Assembly (NCBI RefSeq): GCF_007743815.1
Contig: NZ_CP036265.1
Coordinates: 1-64,000, forward strand
Direction of reading: 5' to 3'
Length of the DNA: 64,000 nucleotides
Source of the DNA: Alienimonas californiensis
Lineage (GTDB): Bacteria > Planctomycetota > Planctomycetia > Planctomycetales > Planctomycetaceae
The notes under the pieces are model-generated. The model did not search any database and had not been told where the DNA came from. It saw only the letters and a list, made by a program, of their open reading frames with translations. This document shows, in pieces, positions 45,261-55,666 of this stretch. The first letter of the stretch is position 1. The number at the start of each line of letters is the position of its first letter. The position numbers and the translations under genes are program-made.

Positions 45261-45292
45261 ACGCGGGGGAGTCGACCTCGACTCCCCCGCGT
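45261..45292 (+). terminator. Strong hairpin terminator after the small lipoprotein
   Basis: A perfect 15-bp stem (45261-45275 with 45278-45292) with a 2-nt loop, followed by GTTCTGCT with a weak T-run. It lies 48 bp after the lipoprotein stop. Confidence 0.75.
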
Positions 45293-45341
45293 TCTGCTGC
45301 GCCGGGCGACATGCCAAGCCGGATCGGCAGCTGAAACACCC

Positions 45342-45518
45342 ATGTGGGACCGCAAGCCGAGCATGTGCGACGCCGACGTGCTTTACGGCGTGACCATGCA
45401 GCAGAGCGGCGTCTCCAAGCGGCTGACGGTGCGGTTCGAGGACGTCGGCGACGACGGCCACTTCAAAGCCACAGCCGAGTCCGCCGAACAGCCGCCGGAG
45501 CTGCGGCGGGCCGCCTGA
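45342..45518 (+). pseudogene. smc 3'-end fragment (second copy)
   Basis: Positions 45349-45518 repeat the last 170 bp of smc (43262-43431) with three mismatches. All three are third-codon-position changes that keep Leu, Ser and Ala unchanged. The fragment keeps the smc frame and stop. An ATG at 45342 would give a 58-aa protein starting [19 protein letters not shown]. It lacks the Walker A, Walker B and signature motifs and cannot function as SMC. It is best read as the displaced native end of smc after insertion of a block carrying its own copy, or as a segmental duplication. Confidence 0.9.
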
Positions 45519-45852
45519 GGAGGCGCGTCCGTCGGCACCTGCGGAACGCTGCGACGGGCTCCGTCGTGGGAGGTCCAGCGAAGGGACCTGACTCCCCGAA
45601 AACGGGGCGGCCGCACAGCGTCCGAGCAGAGGCGCCGACCGCGTTGGCTCGAACCGCCCGATATGAGAAATCGACCCCTAAAATCTGCTGTTTCTGTTCG
45701 CGGCGGGACTGAATCCACTCGAAGCCCGCGGGGCAAATCGGGGAAGGTGCTGAACGGCCTGAGGGACTAGTTTCCAATCGATCTCGCAGAGATCGTCAAG
45801 GGCCCTCCGCGGCGACCTTCCTTCAATCACTCATCGTTTGCATCGCTCTCCG
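45519..45852. other. Intergenic region after the smc fragment
   Basis: About 334 bp. The first ~25 bp still resemble the sequence after the intact smc stop (GAGGC and GTCGGCA blocks), then similarity ends. There is a small hairpin CCCCGAAAACGGGG near 45594-45607. From about 45,660 the composition is less GC-rich, which is compatible with the promoter of the lipoprotein gene. No gene was found. Confidence 0.5.
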
Positions 45853-46275
45853 ATGTCCCGACCGGCAATCCTTCCCGGCCTCCTGTTCCTCGCAACGGCC
45901 CTTCCGTCAGCCGGCTGCGGTCCGCATTCGGACGCTCCGGAGTTGGGAGAGGTGACCGGCGTCGTGACCAAAAACGGCTCTCCGGCCCCGAATACAAGGC
46001 TCGAGTTCCAGCCGGACGCGGGGCGGCCCTCCGTAGGGCGAACGGACGCCGAAGGCCGTTACACCTTGCAGTACACCGCCAATGCCGCCGGCGCGAAGAT
46101 CGGCCCGCACCGGGTCCGTCTCATTCAGGAATTCCCTTCCGCAAACGCGGCGGCCGACGACGAGGGCGAGCCCAGGGCGACCCCGACCGCGCCGCCGGTC
46201 ACGGTGCCCGCGCCGGTGACGGTCGAGGCCGGCGAGAACACCCTCAATTTCAATCTCGACGAACTGAGCTCCTAA
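45853..46275 (+). CDS. Predicted lipoprotein with carboxypeptidase-regulatory/Ig-like domain
   Basis: 140 aa from the ATG at 45853; an upstream TTG at 45838 is less likely. A signal peptide with lipobox PSAGC (Cys near residue 22) is followed by a beta-sandwich pattern typical of small planctomycete lipoproteins: GEVTGVVTKNGSPAPNTRLE, FQPDAGRPSVGRTDAEGRYT, then IGPHRVRLI and VEAGENTLNFNLDEL. These resemble transthyretin-like/CarboxypepD_reg domains and often sit beside DUF1559 genes. It is followed by its own terminator, and then the second DUF1559 gene. Confidence 0.8.
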   Translation: MSRPAILPGLLFLATALPSAGCGPHSDAPELGEVTGVVTKNGSPAPNTRLEFQPDAGRPSVGRTDAEGRYTLQYTANAAGAKIGPHRVRLIQEFPSANAAADDEGEPRATPTAPPVTVPAPVTVEAGENTLNFNLDELSS

Positions 46276-46668
46276 CGCCTCCGGCGTCCGCAGCGCGGTC
46301 TCTGCAGACCGACACGATGATCGCCCGGCCGCGACGTTCTGTCGCGGCCGGTCCTTTTATTTGCGCGGCTCAACACGCGGTCGCCGCATCGGGGCCCCCG
46401 CGTCGCCGGCGAACGCTTCAACGCCGGTTTATGTCGCATAAACTTAAGGCAGAGACGCCCGCCGAAGAAGCGTACGCCGGCTTCAAGGCAAGAACGGAGG
46501 CAGAGACTCGCCGAATTTTGACTCTCGAGCACCTAGTTCCACTCTCACTGCCCGTCGTGCGGCGGCGAGAATACCGACCAGTCCCGAATCGTCAGCGATT
46601 TTCGTGCGGAGACGGCTGGGACAGCTCCGCTCAAACGCCCCCCCCCTCTCAACCCCGCCGAGTTTTCA
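46276..46668. other. Intergenic region between lipoprotein and second DUF1559 gene
   Basis: About 393 bp. It opens with the terminator at 46325-46362. The rest, from about 46,400 to 46,660, has a lower GC content and must contain the promoter of the DUF1559 gene. A TTGACT hexamer occurs at 46518-46523, but no convincing -10 box follows at the right distance. An open frame crosses the region but is not coding in character. Confidence 0.5.
46325..46362 (+). terminator. Rho-independent terminator of the lipoprotein gene
   Basis: An 11-bp stem CCGGCCGCGAC/GTCGCGGCCGG (46325-46335 with 46341-46351), a 5-nt loop, then TCCTTTTATTT. It is the clearest intrinsic terminator in the window. The same stem sequence is reused after the second DUF1559 gene. 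Confidence 0.88.
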
Positions 46669-47712
46669 ATGACGCTTCAGACCCGTCTTCGCGCGAGCGG
46701 AAATCGTTCCGGCTTTACGCTGATCGAACTGCTCGTCGTGATAGCAATTATTGCGATCCTCGTCTCCCTGCTGCTCCCCGCCGTACAGCAGGCCCGCGAA
46801 GCCGCCCGACGAGCCCAGTGCCAGAACAACCTCAAGCAGATCGGCCTGGCGCTCCATAATTACCACGGCACCCACAAACTGTTCCCCGGTAACGTCGCTC
46901 GCTACAGCACGGTCCGGAGTGGAGCGTCGTGGATCACCTTGGTCCTGCCCTACTTGGATCAGACCGCCGCCTACGACGCGATGACGTTCAAAGACACCGA
47001 TTTCTCCGGGTGGGCCGGTGCGAACCGGAACTGGGAGATCTACTCCAAGTTACGCGTGCCGACCCTCAGCTGTCCCTCCTCGCCGCTGTCGAACACCTAT
47101 ACGGTCACCAACCTCGCCCATACGACGGCGCTCGGCGCCCCGGCGACGATGGAGGTTCAGGTGTCCGACTACGTCGGGATCAGCGGCGGCATCTACCGCC
47201 CCGGCACCACCACCGTCCCCCAGGCCGGCGGACTGACGGTAAACGCTGGCTACGGCGAGCACATGTACGTCGGCGCGATCATCAATTGGAACGACAAGAA
47301 GCAGAAGGTCCAGATGGCCGGCTTCCGCGACGGCACCTCCAACACGATGGCCGTCTCCGAACACTCCGACTACACGAAGATGCTCAACGGCACGCTCGTC
47401 GACGCCCGTTCCGGCACCCATACCTCCAGCAACCGGGTGGGCGTCGGCGCCTGGGGCAGCGGCCCGAACGAGTCGAGCCAATGGATTCAGAACATGACCG
47501 TCCCCAAGTACGGCATCAACGCCGCGGACACCGGCGACACAACGATGACGAGGCCCTACATGCTGCACACCGGCATCCGCTCCGCGCACACCGGCGGGGC
47601 GCAGGTCGCGATGGCCGACGGATCCGTGCAGTTCCTGTCGGAGAGCCTGGACTTCGACACCCTGATGGGTCTGTGCCAGCGGGAAGACGGTACGGTGCTC
47701 GGGGAGTACTGA
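46669..47712 (+). CDS. DUF1559 pilin-like protein, second copy
   Basis: 347 aa, ATG start. The prepilin-like signal is [20 protein letters not shown] near residue 14, followed by [19 protein letters not shown] and LHNYHGTHKLFPGN, the family's typical start. The C-terminal motif is VAMADGSVQFLSESLD. The N-terminal ~45 codons are nearly identical to the first DUF1559 gene even at DNA level, while the rest diverges strongly, so the pair is paralogous. It would be processed by a prepilin peptidase and exposed at the surface. A terminator with the same stem as that of the preceding gene follows at 47852-47878. Confidence 0.92.
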   Translation: MTLQTRLRASGNRSGFTLIELLVVIAIIAILVSLLLPAVQQAREAARRAQCQNNLKQIGLALHNYHGTHKLFPGNVARYSTVRSGASWITLVLPYLDQTAAYDAMTFKDTDFSGWAGANRNWEIYSKLRVPTLSCPSSPLSNTYTVTNLAHTTALGAPATMEVQVSDYVGISGGIYRPGTTTVPQAGGLTVNAGYGEHMYVGAIINWNDKKQKVQMAGFRDGTSNTMAVSEHSDYTKMLNGTLVDARSGTHTSSNRVGVGAWGSGPNESSQWIQNMTVPKYGINAADTGDTTMTRPYMLHTGIRSAHTGGAQVAMADGSVQFLSESLDFDTLMGLCQREDGTVLGEY

Positions 47713-48056
47713 TCGGGTCGGCGGACGACGGACCGCAACGCCGCGGCGCGGCCTCCGGTCGCTTTCCCCTTCCGTAGCGGGCAACAACCAGCCGACTTGA
47801 TCGATTGTCGGCGGGAGACGCTTTGCGAGCAAATCGCTTCAGAACGCCTGTCCGGCCGCGACGCCTCGTCGCGGCCGGCTTCCGTTTGCGACGACCCCGG
47901 TGGAAGGCTGCTGGGGAGGCGAAGAAAAGCCCTGCCCGGCAGCGGAATCGTCGGCGCCTCGCACTTCGAGGACCGGGTGCGTCGCCGGACGGCCGTGTGA
48001 GCCGTACGATGGGGGTCCGCCCGCTTCGTTCCGTCCGCACCCGTCGGCTCCGTTCC
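47713..48056. other. Intergenic region upstream of thiC
   Basis: About 344 bp. It contains the hairpin at 47852-47878 and then about 180 bp of GC-rich sequence before thiC. I looked for the conserved THI-box segments of a TPP riboswitch (CTGAGA and ACCTGATC-like) and did not see them. No gene was recognised. Confidence 0.5.
47852..47878 (+). terminator. Hairpin terminator of the second DUF1559 gene
   Basis: The stem CCGGCCGCGAC/GTCGCGGCCGG (47852-47862 with 47868-47878) is identical to that at 46325-46351. The following CTTCCGTTT is a weak T-tract. It lies about 140 bp after the stop. Confidence 0.7.
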
Positions 48057-49880
<1,824 letters not shown>

Positions 49881-49884
49881 CCCG

Positions 49885-50961
49885 ATGAGCGTCGCCGAGC
49901 CCGACCCCGCCGCCGCGTCGGAGACCGCCCCCCCCGCCGCCCCGGCGGGGGCGGTGGCCCGGATTCAATCGGTCGAGATCGAAAACCTCCGCGGCATTAA
50001 ATCCGGCAAACTGGAGGGCCTCGCCCCCCTCACCGTCCTCACCGGCCCCAACGGCAGCGGGAAGAGCACGGTACTGGATGCGTTGGATATTGGAGGGAGT
50101 CCGAACCCGGCGGAGGCGGTGCAGGACTGCATTAATCGTCGCCCGCCGATCAGCGGTGCTGCCCGTTGGCTACTTTGGCGGGGGCACGGGGGAGGCGGAC
50201 GCTGTCGGGTTCGGTGCGTGGCGGCCACTGGGGAGAGGCGCGGCTGCACCGTGACGGTTATAGAGGATCGAGCGGCGGCGGCTTGGGAAATTACCGCGAC
50301 CGCAGTGCTCCACGCAGATACCGTGCGAACGTATCAACGCACTTTTAGACACAACGGAGTGTCTGCGGAACGACAACGTCCGGAAGTTGATATTGCCTTA
50401 CCAGGCGTATGCGAGGTTGAAGTTGTTGAGGGAGTACCGCGAACATTTCGCCACACACTGTCCGACCTCTATTCCAAGGTCGCTAGAGCAGGACAGAGGG
50501 AGGAGATCGTGATGCTAGCCGCCTCTCTCGATCCCGCTGTTGATCGTGTGGAGGTCCTCACGGATGGGGATGTACCGGTCCTTCATTTCGGTTGGCCTGG
50601 CGGCAGTTTACCGGTCGCTTATCAAGGCGAAGGCGTTCACGCCGCCTTCCGAATTGGACTGAGCCTGACGGCTTTGTCCGGCGGCGTCGCCCTACTGGAA
50701 GAACCTGAAGCCCACCTACATCCCGCGGCGATGGTCTTGGTGGCGAAGGCGATCATCAACGCCGTCCGCTCCGGCACTCAGGTTGTGCTGACGACCCATA
50801 GCTTGGAGTTCATCGACCGCCTCGTTGACGAAGTCGGCGACGACGCCGAGCTGCTCACCTTATTCACCGTTTGGCTGAACGATGGGCGGCTCATGTCCGC
50901 ACGTCACGATGGGGACGAGGTACGGTTCGCCCGCGGGGAGATCGCCGAGGATCTGCGATGA
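49885..50961 (+). CDS. ABC/AAA15-type ATPase, first gene of a candidate defence pair
   Basis: 358 aa, soluble, RecF/OLD-like single-head ATPase. IQSVEIENLRGIKSGKLEGL is the usual first strand. Walker [10 protein letters not shown] is at residues 54-62, the signature-like segment YQGEGVHAAFRIGLSL near 246-261, Walker B with ALLEEPEAHLHP (Glu272/Glu273) and the switch TTHS at 303-306. There is no long coiled coil, so the insertion between heads is short (~150 residues). The middle of the gene is less GC-rich than its neighbours, consistent with transfer. Its stop overlaps the next start as ATGA. Confidence 0.88.
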   Translation: MSVAEPDPAAASETAPPAAPAGAVARIQSVEIENLRGIKSGKLEGLAPLTVLTGPNGSGKSTVLDALDIGGSPNPAEAVQDCINRRPPISGAARWLLWRGHGGGGRCRVRCVAATGERRGCTVTVIEDRAAAAWEITATAVLHADTVRTYQRTFRHNGVSAERQRPEVDIALPGVCEVEVVEGVPRTFRHTLSDLYSKVARAGQREEIVMLAASLDPAVDRVEVLTDGDVPVLHFGWPGGSLPVAYQGEGVHAAFRIGLSLTALSGGVALLEEPEAHLHPAAMVLVAKAIINAVRSGTQVVLTTHSLEFIDRLVDEVGDDAELLTLFTVWLNDGRLMSARHDGDEVRFARGEIAEDLR

Positions 50962-51764
50962 ACCCCGCCGGACCGTCGCCGGTCTCGGCGCCCTGGAACG
51001 TGATCCTGTGCGAGGGATATCACGACCGGGCCTTCTGGACGGGTTTGCTGGTTCATCACGCCGGCGCCCCAAAGCCGGAGCCGGGACAATCGGTTCTCGA
51101 TCCCGCGAAGGGGCCGGTGCGGGGCGGGAGATTCGGGTTCTACCTGCCGCCCGACGGCCACTATGTGGAAGTGAACCCTGTCGGCGGTGATGACTCACGA
51201 CTACGGAAGGAGTTCGATCTGAAGGTCAAACGGCGGCTGCGCGACGGTCTTCGCTCAATCGTCTATAGCTATGATCCGGACCGCGCGCACGATAGCGGCC
51301 AAGCCGCCGATAAACTCCGCAGTTTACGGGAGCGAAAGGCGTTGGAGGACGTCACTGTAGAGGAGGTGGACGACCTCACGTTCCGCATTACTGACAGCGA
51401 TACGGTCGTCACCGTTTGCCCTTGGTCCTGCGACCTGCCGGACGATCTGGACGCTAACGCCTCGGAGGGCGTGCCGGCAGTGCGGACATTGGAGCGTCTT
51501 ATCTGCGCTGCGTACGCTGCTGCACACCCGGAACGGGTCGCCGCCGTGGCGAAGTGGCTGGCGTTGGAGCCGGCCCGACTGACCCCGCAGTCGGCGAAAG
51601 GAGAAGCGTTCTCTCTGATGGCGAAGTGGCATCCTGACCGTGGCTGTGAGAGCTTCTATGAATCGCTTTGGGAACGGCCCGAAACGCGCGAACCGCTGTT
51701 GAAGTTGCTCGAATCGTCGGAGGCTTGGCCGGCAATCCAGCGGCTCAGGGCTCCGGATTCTTGA
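50958..51764 (+). CDS. Toprim-like protein, second gene of the candidate defence pair
   Basis: 268 aa. The N-terminus has ILCEGYHDRAFWTGLL with Glu19, Gly20 and Asp23, and VYSYDPDRAHDSG has Asp106-X-Asp108. The spacing fits a Toprim domain (Glu then DxD) as in OLD-family, DUF4435 and primase-like nucleases. The C-terminal half is helical with no recognised domain (AYAAAHPERVAAVAKWLA, FSLMAKWHPDRGCESFYESL). The 4-nt overlap with the ATPase gene shows coupling. Probably a nuclease or effector controlled by the ATPase; this is inferred from motifs and context. Confidence 0.72.
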   Translation: MNPAGPSPVSAPWNVILCEGYHDRAFWTGLLVHHAGAPKPEPGQSVLDPAKGPVRGGRFGFYLPPDGHYVEVNPVGGDDSRLRKEFDLKVKRRLRDGLRSIVYSYDPDRAHDSGQAADKLRSLRERKALEDVTVEEVDDLTFRITDSDTVVTVCPWSCDLPDDLDANASEGVPAVRTLERLICAAYAAAHPERVAAVAKWLALEPARLTPQSAKGEAFSLMAKWHPDRGCESFYESLWERPETREPLLKLLESSEAWPAIQRLRAPDS

Positions 51765-51820
51765 AGCACCTCTTCCAAGCAAGTTCCCGCCGCAGTCGCT
51801 ATTAAATCCACGCGCCCCCC

Positions 51821-52519
51821 ATGTCCGCCGCCCGTCGTTCGCTGGTTTTGACGCTCGTCGCGGCGGCGGCGGTGACGTTGGGGCTGGGGCTGACGGGGCC
51901 GTGCATGACCGTCATTCCGCACGGCGGGGACTGGCACGGGTGGATTCAGATCCTGGAACCGCGGGTGCTGAAGGTCAGCACGTTCAGCGTGCTGACGGGC
52001 ATCCACAGCATGTGGCGGCACGGGGCCGAGGGGCTGGCCGGGTTGCTGTTCGCCTTCAGCGTGGCGTTTCCGGCGGCGAAGCTGGCGATTCTCGCCTGGA
52101 CCGCCGCCCACGCCAGCGCCGACGCCCGGCACGGGTGGGCCGGGTGGCTGGCTCATCACGTCGGCAAATTCAGCATGCTGGACGTGATGGTGATCGGGCT
52201 GATCGTCGTCGCCGTGAAGGGGCTGCCGGGGAACACGCAGGTCGTCGCCGGCTGGGCCCTGTGGGCGTTCGCCGCCAGCGTGTTGCTGGCGATGGTGGCC
52301 AGCCTGCTCCTGCACACCGGCGGAGAGCCGGAGCCGTCAAAGCTCGCCCTCGCAGAGCGCCGCGGCCGCGACGGTGTTGATCCGACCGATCAGGCGATTG
52401 ACCGAACCGCGGCCGTCCGGGTGCAGGCGGCTGGAAAGGAAGACGACGCACAGGTCCCGCTCCGGGTCGATCCACAGGGCCGTGCCGGTGAACCCGCCGT
52501 GGCCGAACGCGGCGTCTGA
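51821..52519 (+). CDS. PqiA-like (paraquat-inducible protein A) membrane protein
   Basis: 232 aa open frame. Four hydrophobic segments occur in the first ~175 residues (SLVLTLVAAAAVTLGLGLTG, EGLAGLLFAFSVAFPAAKLA, FSMLDVMVIGLIVVAVKGL and WALWAFAASVLLAMVASLLL). SVLTGIHSMW and GKFSMLDVMVIGL match the PqiA family; it has one repeat unit rather than two. The last ~60 residues (from about SKLALAERRG) overlap the antisense serine hydrolase gene by 183 bp and look non-natural. The true C-terminus may rely on read-through of that overlap. Confidence 0.7.
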   Translation: MSAARRSLVLTLVAAAAVTLGLGLTGPCMTVIPHGGDWHGWIQILEPRVLKVSTFSVLTGIHSMWRHGAEGLAGLLFAFSVAFPAAKLAILAWTAAHASADARHGWAGWLAHHVGKFSMLDVMVIGLIVVAVKGLPGNTQVVAGWALWAFAASVLLAMVASLLLHTGGEPEPSKLALAERRGRDGVDPTDQAIDRTAAVRVQAAGKEDDAQVPLRVDPQGRAGEPAVAERGV

Positions 52520-53467
52520 GAACAGGTCGCCGCGGTTGGAACTGTAGGCGCTGCGGTTGTCCCACCCCCGCGTCCGCGCCCCGCCGGGCACGGACCGCGG
52601 GGCGATCATCGCCCGGACCGTCTCCGCCGTCAGCAGGCGGGGCGAACCGTCCTCCTCCAACCGCCCCTCCCCCAGCAGCATGCGGGCGAAGCGGCCGAGG
52701 TCGTCCGCCGTCGCAAACAGCCCCGCGTGCCCGGCGACGCCGCCGAGGGCGGCGGCCCGCGGGTCGTGCACCCGGCCCCGCAGCCAGTCGTCGCCCTGCC
52801 GCTCCGTGGGGGCGATCTCCCCGCGGACGGTTTCCGGCGGGTTGAAGCCGGTGCGGGTCAGCGCCAGCGGCTTGAACAGGTGAGCGGCGGCGTACTCGTC
52901 CAGCGGACGGCCGGAGACCTCCTCCACCAGCCGCCCGAGGGTGATGAAGCCGACGTCGGAATACACGAACCGCTCCCCCGGCGCCGCGAGCGGCTTGAGC
53001 TTACAGATCGCCGCCCACGCCGCGTCGGGGCCGTCGCGGTAGTCGGAGAGGGCGTTGTCGGCGATCAGGCCGCCGGTGTGGGTGAGCAGGTGGACCGGCG
53101 TGATCGTCCCCTTCCCCTCCGCCCCGAAGGCCGGCAGGCGGGCGGCGACGGGGGCGTTCAGGTCCAGTTCGCCCCGCTCCGCGAGGTGATGCACGCAGAA
53201 GGCGGTGACGACCGGCTTCGTCAGCGAGGCGAGGTCGAACCGGGTGTCGAGCGTCATCGGCTCCCGCTGCGGTTCGACGGCCCGGTCGCCGTACGCCTTC
53301 CGCCAGACGACCCCGTCCCGGCGGCCGACCAGCACCACGCAGCCGGGCATCTCGCCGTCCTCGATACCCTCCGCGACGATGCGGTCGATGGGGGCCAGCC
53401 GGGCGTCCCAGTTCCTTCCGTCCTCCGGTGCGACGCAGCAGAGGGCGAGCAGCAGGGCGGCGGGCAT
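52337..53467 (-). CDS. Class C beta-lactamase-like serine hydrolase
   Basis: About 376 aa from the ATG at 53467; an in-frame GTG at 53512 would overlap the upstream gene. The SxxK motif is DLASLTKPVV, with the nucleophile Ser and Lys. RFVYSDVGFITLGRLVEEVS gives the YSD in place of YxN, and GHGGFTGTALWID replaces the KTG box with HGG. The short signal-like start (MPAALLLALCCVA) suggests export or lipoprotein processing. These are DD-peptidase or esterase relatives with varied substrates; it is not a proven beta-lactam resistance enzyme. Its 3' end overlaps the PqiA-like gene in antisense. Confidence 0.87.
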   Translation of the reverse strand: MPAALLLALCCVAPEDGRNWDARLAPIDRIVAEGIEDGEMPGCVVLVGRRDGVVWRKAYGDRAVEPQREPMTLDTRFDLASLTKPVVTAFCVHHLAERGELDLNAPVAARLPAFGAEGKGTITPVHLLTHTGGLIADNALSDYRDGPDAAWAAICKLKPLAAPGERFVYSDVGFITLGRLVEEVSGRPLDEYAAAHLFKPLALTRTGFNPPETVRGEIAPTERQGDDWLRGRVHDPRAAALGGVAGHAGLFATADDLGRFARMLLGEGRLEEDGSPRLLTAETVRAMIAPRSVPGGARTRGWDNRSAYSSNRGDLFSDAAFGHGGFTGTALWIDPERDLCVVFLSSRLHPDGRGSVNRLIGRINTVAAAALCEGEL

Positions 53468-53498
53468 CGGCAGGACTTCGGCGGGGGCGAACGAACCG

Positions 53499-54035
53499 TC
53501 AGGGGGCTGCACGGTAGCGGGCGGCGACGGTCCGCCACAGCAGGCCCGGCAGCCAGAGCGCCCGCCGCACCACGTCCGCGGCCGCCGGTTGGCAGAGGGT
53601 GAAGGCGATCGCCGCCAGCGCCGCGGCGACGGCGGCGAGCGTCACCCGCAGGCCGCGGTTTGCGGCGACGGCGTCGATCAGCGGCCAACGCTCGACCGGC
53701 GGGGCCGGCGGCGGGGCGAGGGCGACCGGCGGCGGGGCCGCCGGGACGGCCAGCCGGTCGGCACCCTCCCGGGCCAGTCCCAAGTCCAACCGGGCGACCT
53801 CCGCGGCGAAGGCCGGGTCGGTCCGCAGGGCGGTGGCGACCCGGTTCAGGCCGTCGATCTCCGCCCGCAGGGCCGCCCCGTTGGCGTCGGCGACGGCGAG
53901 CCGCTGCCGCACCGCCTTCCACTCCGCCGCCCCGGGGGCCAGGGCGGCGAGGGCGAACAGAGCCCCGGCGACGATCAGCGTCGGCCAGAAGGCCGCGTCG
54001 AGCACGGTCGGCAGGCGGTCGGGGGGACGGTCCAC
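53499..54035 (-). CDS. Hypothetical membrane protein, FtsB/DivIC-like layout
   Basis: 178 aa, starting with GTG. One TM near residues 15-35 (FWPTLIVAGALFALAALAP) is followed by a heptad-like helix (EWKAVRQRLAVADANGAALR, EIDGLNRVATALRTD), a Pro-rich linker and a second hydrophobic segment at about 130-150. The first half resembles septum initiator proteins FtsB/DivIC but the second TM does not. It lies 32 bp upstream of the serine hydrolase gene and is probably cotranscribed with it. Confidence 0.6.
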   Translation of the reverse strand: MDRPPDRLPTVLDAAFWPTLIVAGALFALAALAPGAAEWKAVRQRLAVADANGAALRAEIDGLNRVATALRTDPAFAAEVARLDLGLAREGADRLAVPAAPPPVALAPPPAPPVERWPLIDAVAANRGLRVTLAAVAAALAAIAFTLCQPAAADVVRRALWLPGLLWRTVAARYRAAP

Positions 54036-54060
54036 CGCCGAGGTTTAGTTCATCGTTCAG

Positions 54061-54159
54061 TGAGCCCGAAGCGCAAGCGAAGGTCGTGACGTGCAGCGAG
54101 GGGTCCGACCCCCGCCCCAGAGGACGCGGATCGAACCCCTCGCTTGTGCTTCGGGCTCA
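54061..54159. repeat. Long inverted repeat of the GAGCCCGAAGCGCAAGCGA family
   Basis: Arms 54061-54080 and 54140-54159 pair at 19 of 20 positions around a 59-nt loop. An inner pair, AGCGAGGGGT (54095-54104) with ACCCCTCGCT (54135-54144), competes with it, so two folds are possible. It lies between a gene that starts at 54035 (minus) and the enolase stop at 54180 (minus), so it can act as the enolase terminator. Related to the 21456-21532 repeat. Confidence 0.75.
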
Positions 54160-54179
54160 CGGCGAACAGATGCCGGGGC

Positions 54180-55487
<1,308 letters not shown>

Positions 55488-55666
55488 TTACCAGCTTCGC
55501 CGCGACGGTGGGAGAGACCGGGCCGCCCGGGCCGCCAACCACCCGGGCTGCCGACCAATGGGGGCGTCCGAGGTGCGACGCGCGACCGGGCGGGAGTTAG
55601 GATCGGGGTTCGGCCTCGTCGCTGCTTCGTCGCCCCGCTTTCGTTCCCCCGTCGCCCCGGTCTGCG

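Noticed and set aside
46317..46859. Open frame between the lipoprotein and second DUF1559 gene
   Set aside because: It begins at an intrinsic terminator, runs into the DUF1559 gene in another frame, and has no coding character.
47713..48056. TPP riboswitch upstream of thiC
   Set aside because: Neither conserved THI-box segment was found by eye. A covariance-model search would settle it.
49885..51764. ATPase-Toprim pair as a Gabija system
   Set aside because: In Gabija the ATPase and Toprim domains are in one protein (GajA) and the partner is a UvrD-like helicase. Here they are separate and no helicase is present.
52337..53467. Beta-lactam resistance gene
   Set aside because: The SxxK motif is present, but the YxN and KTG boxes are altered to YSD and HGG, typical of broad esterase or peptidase relatives.
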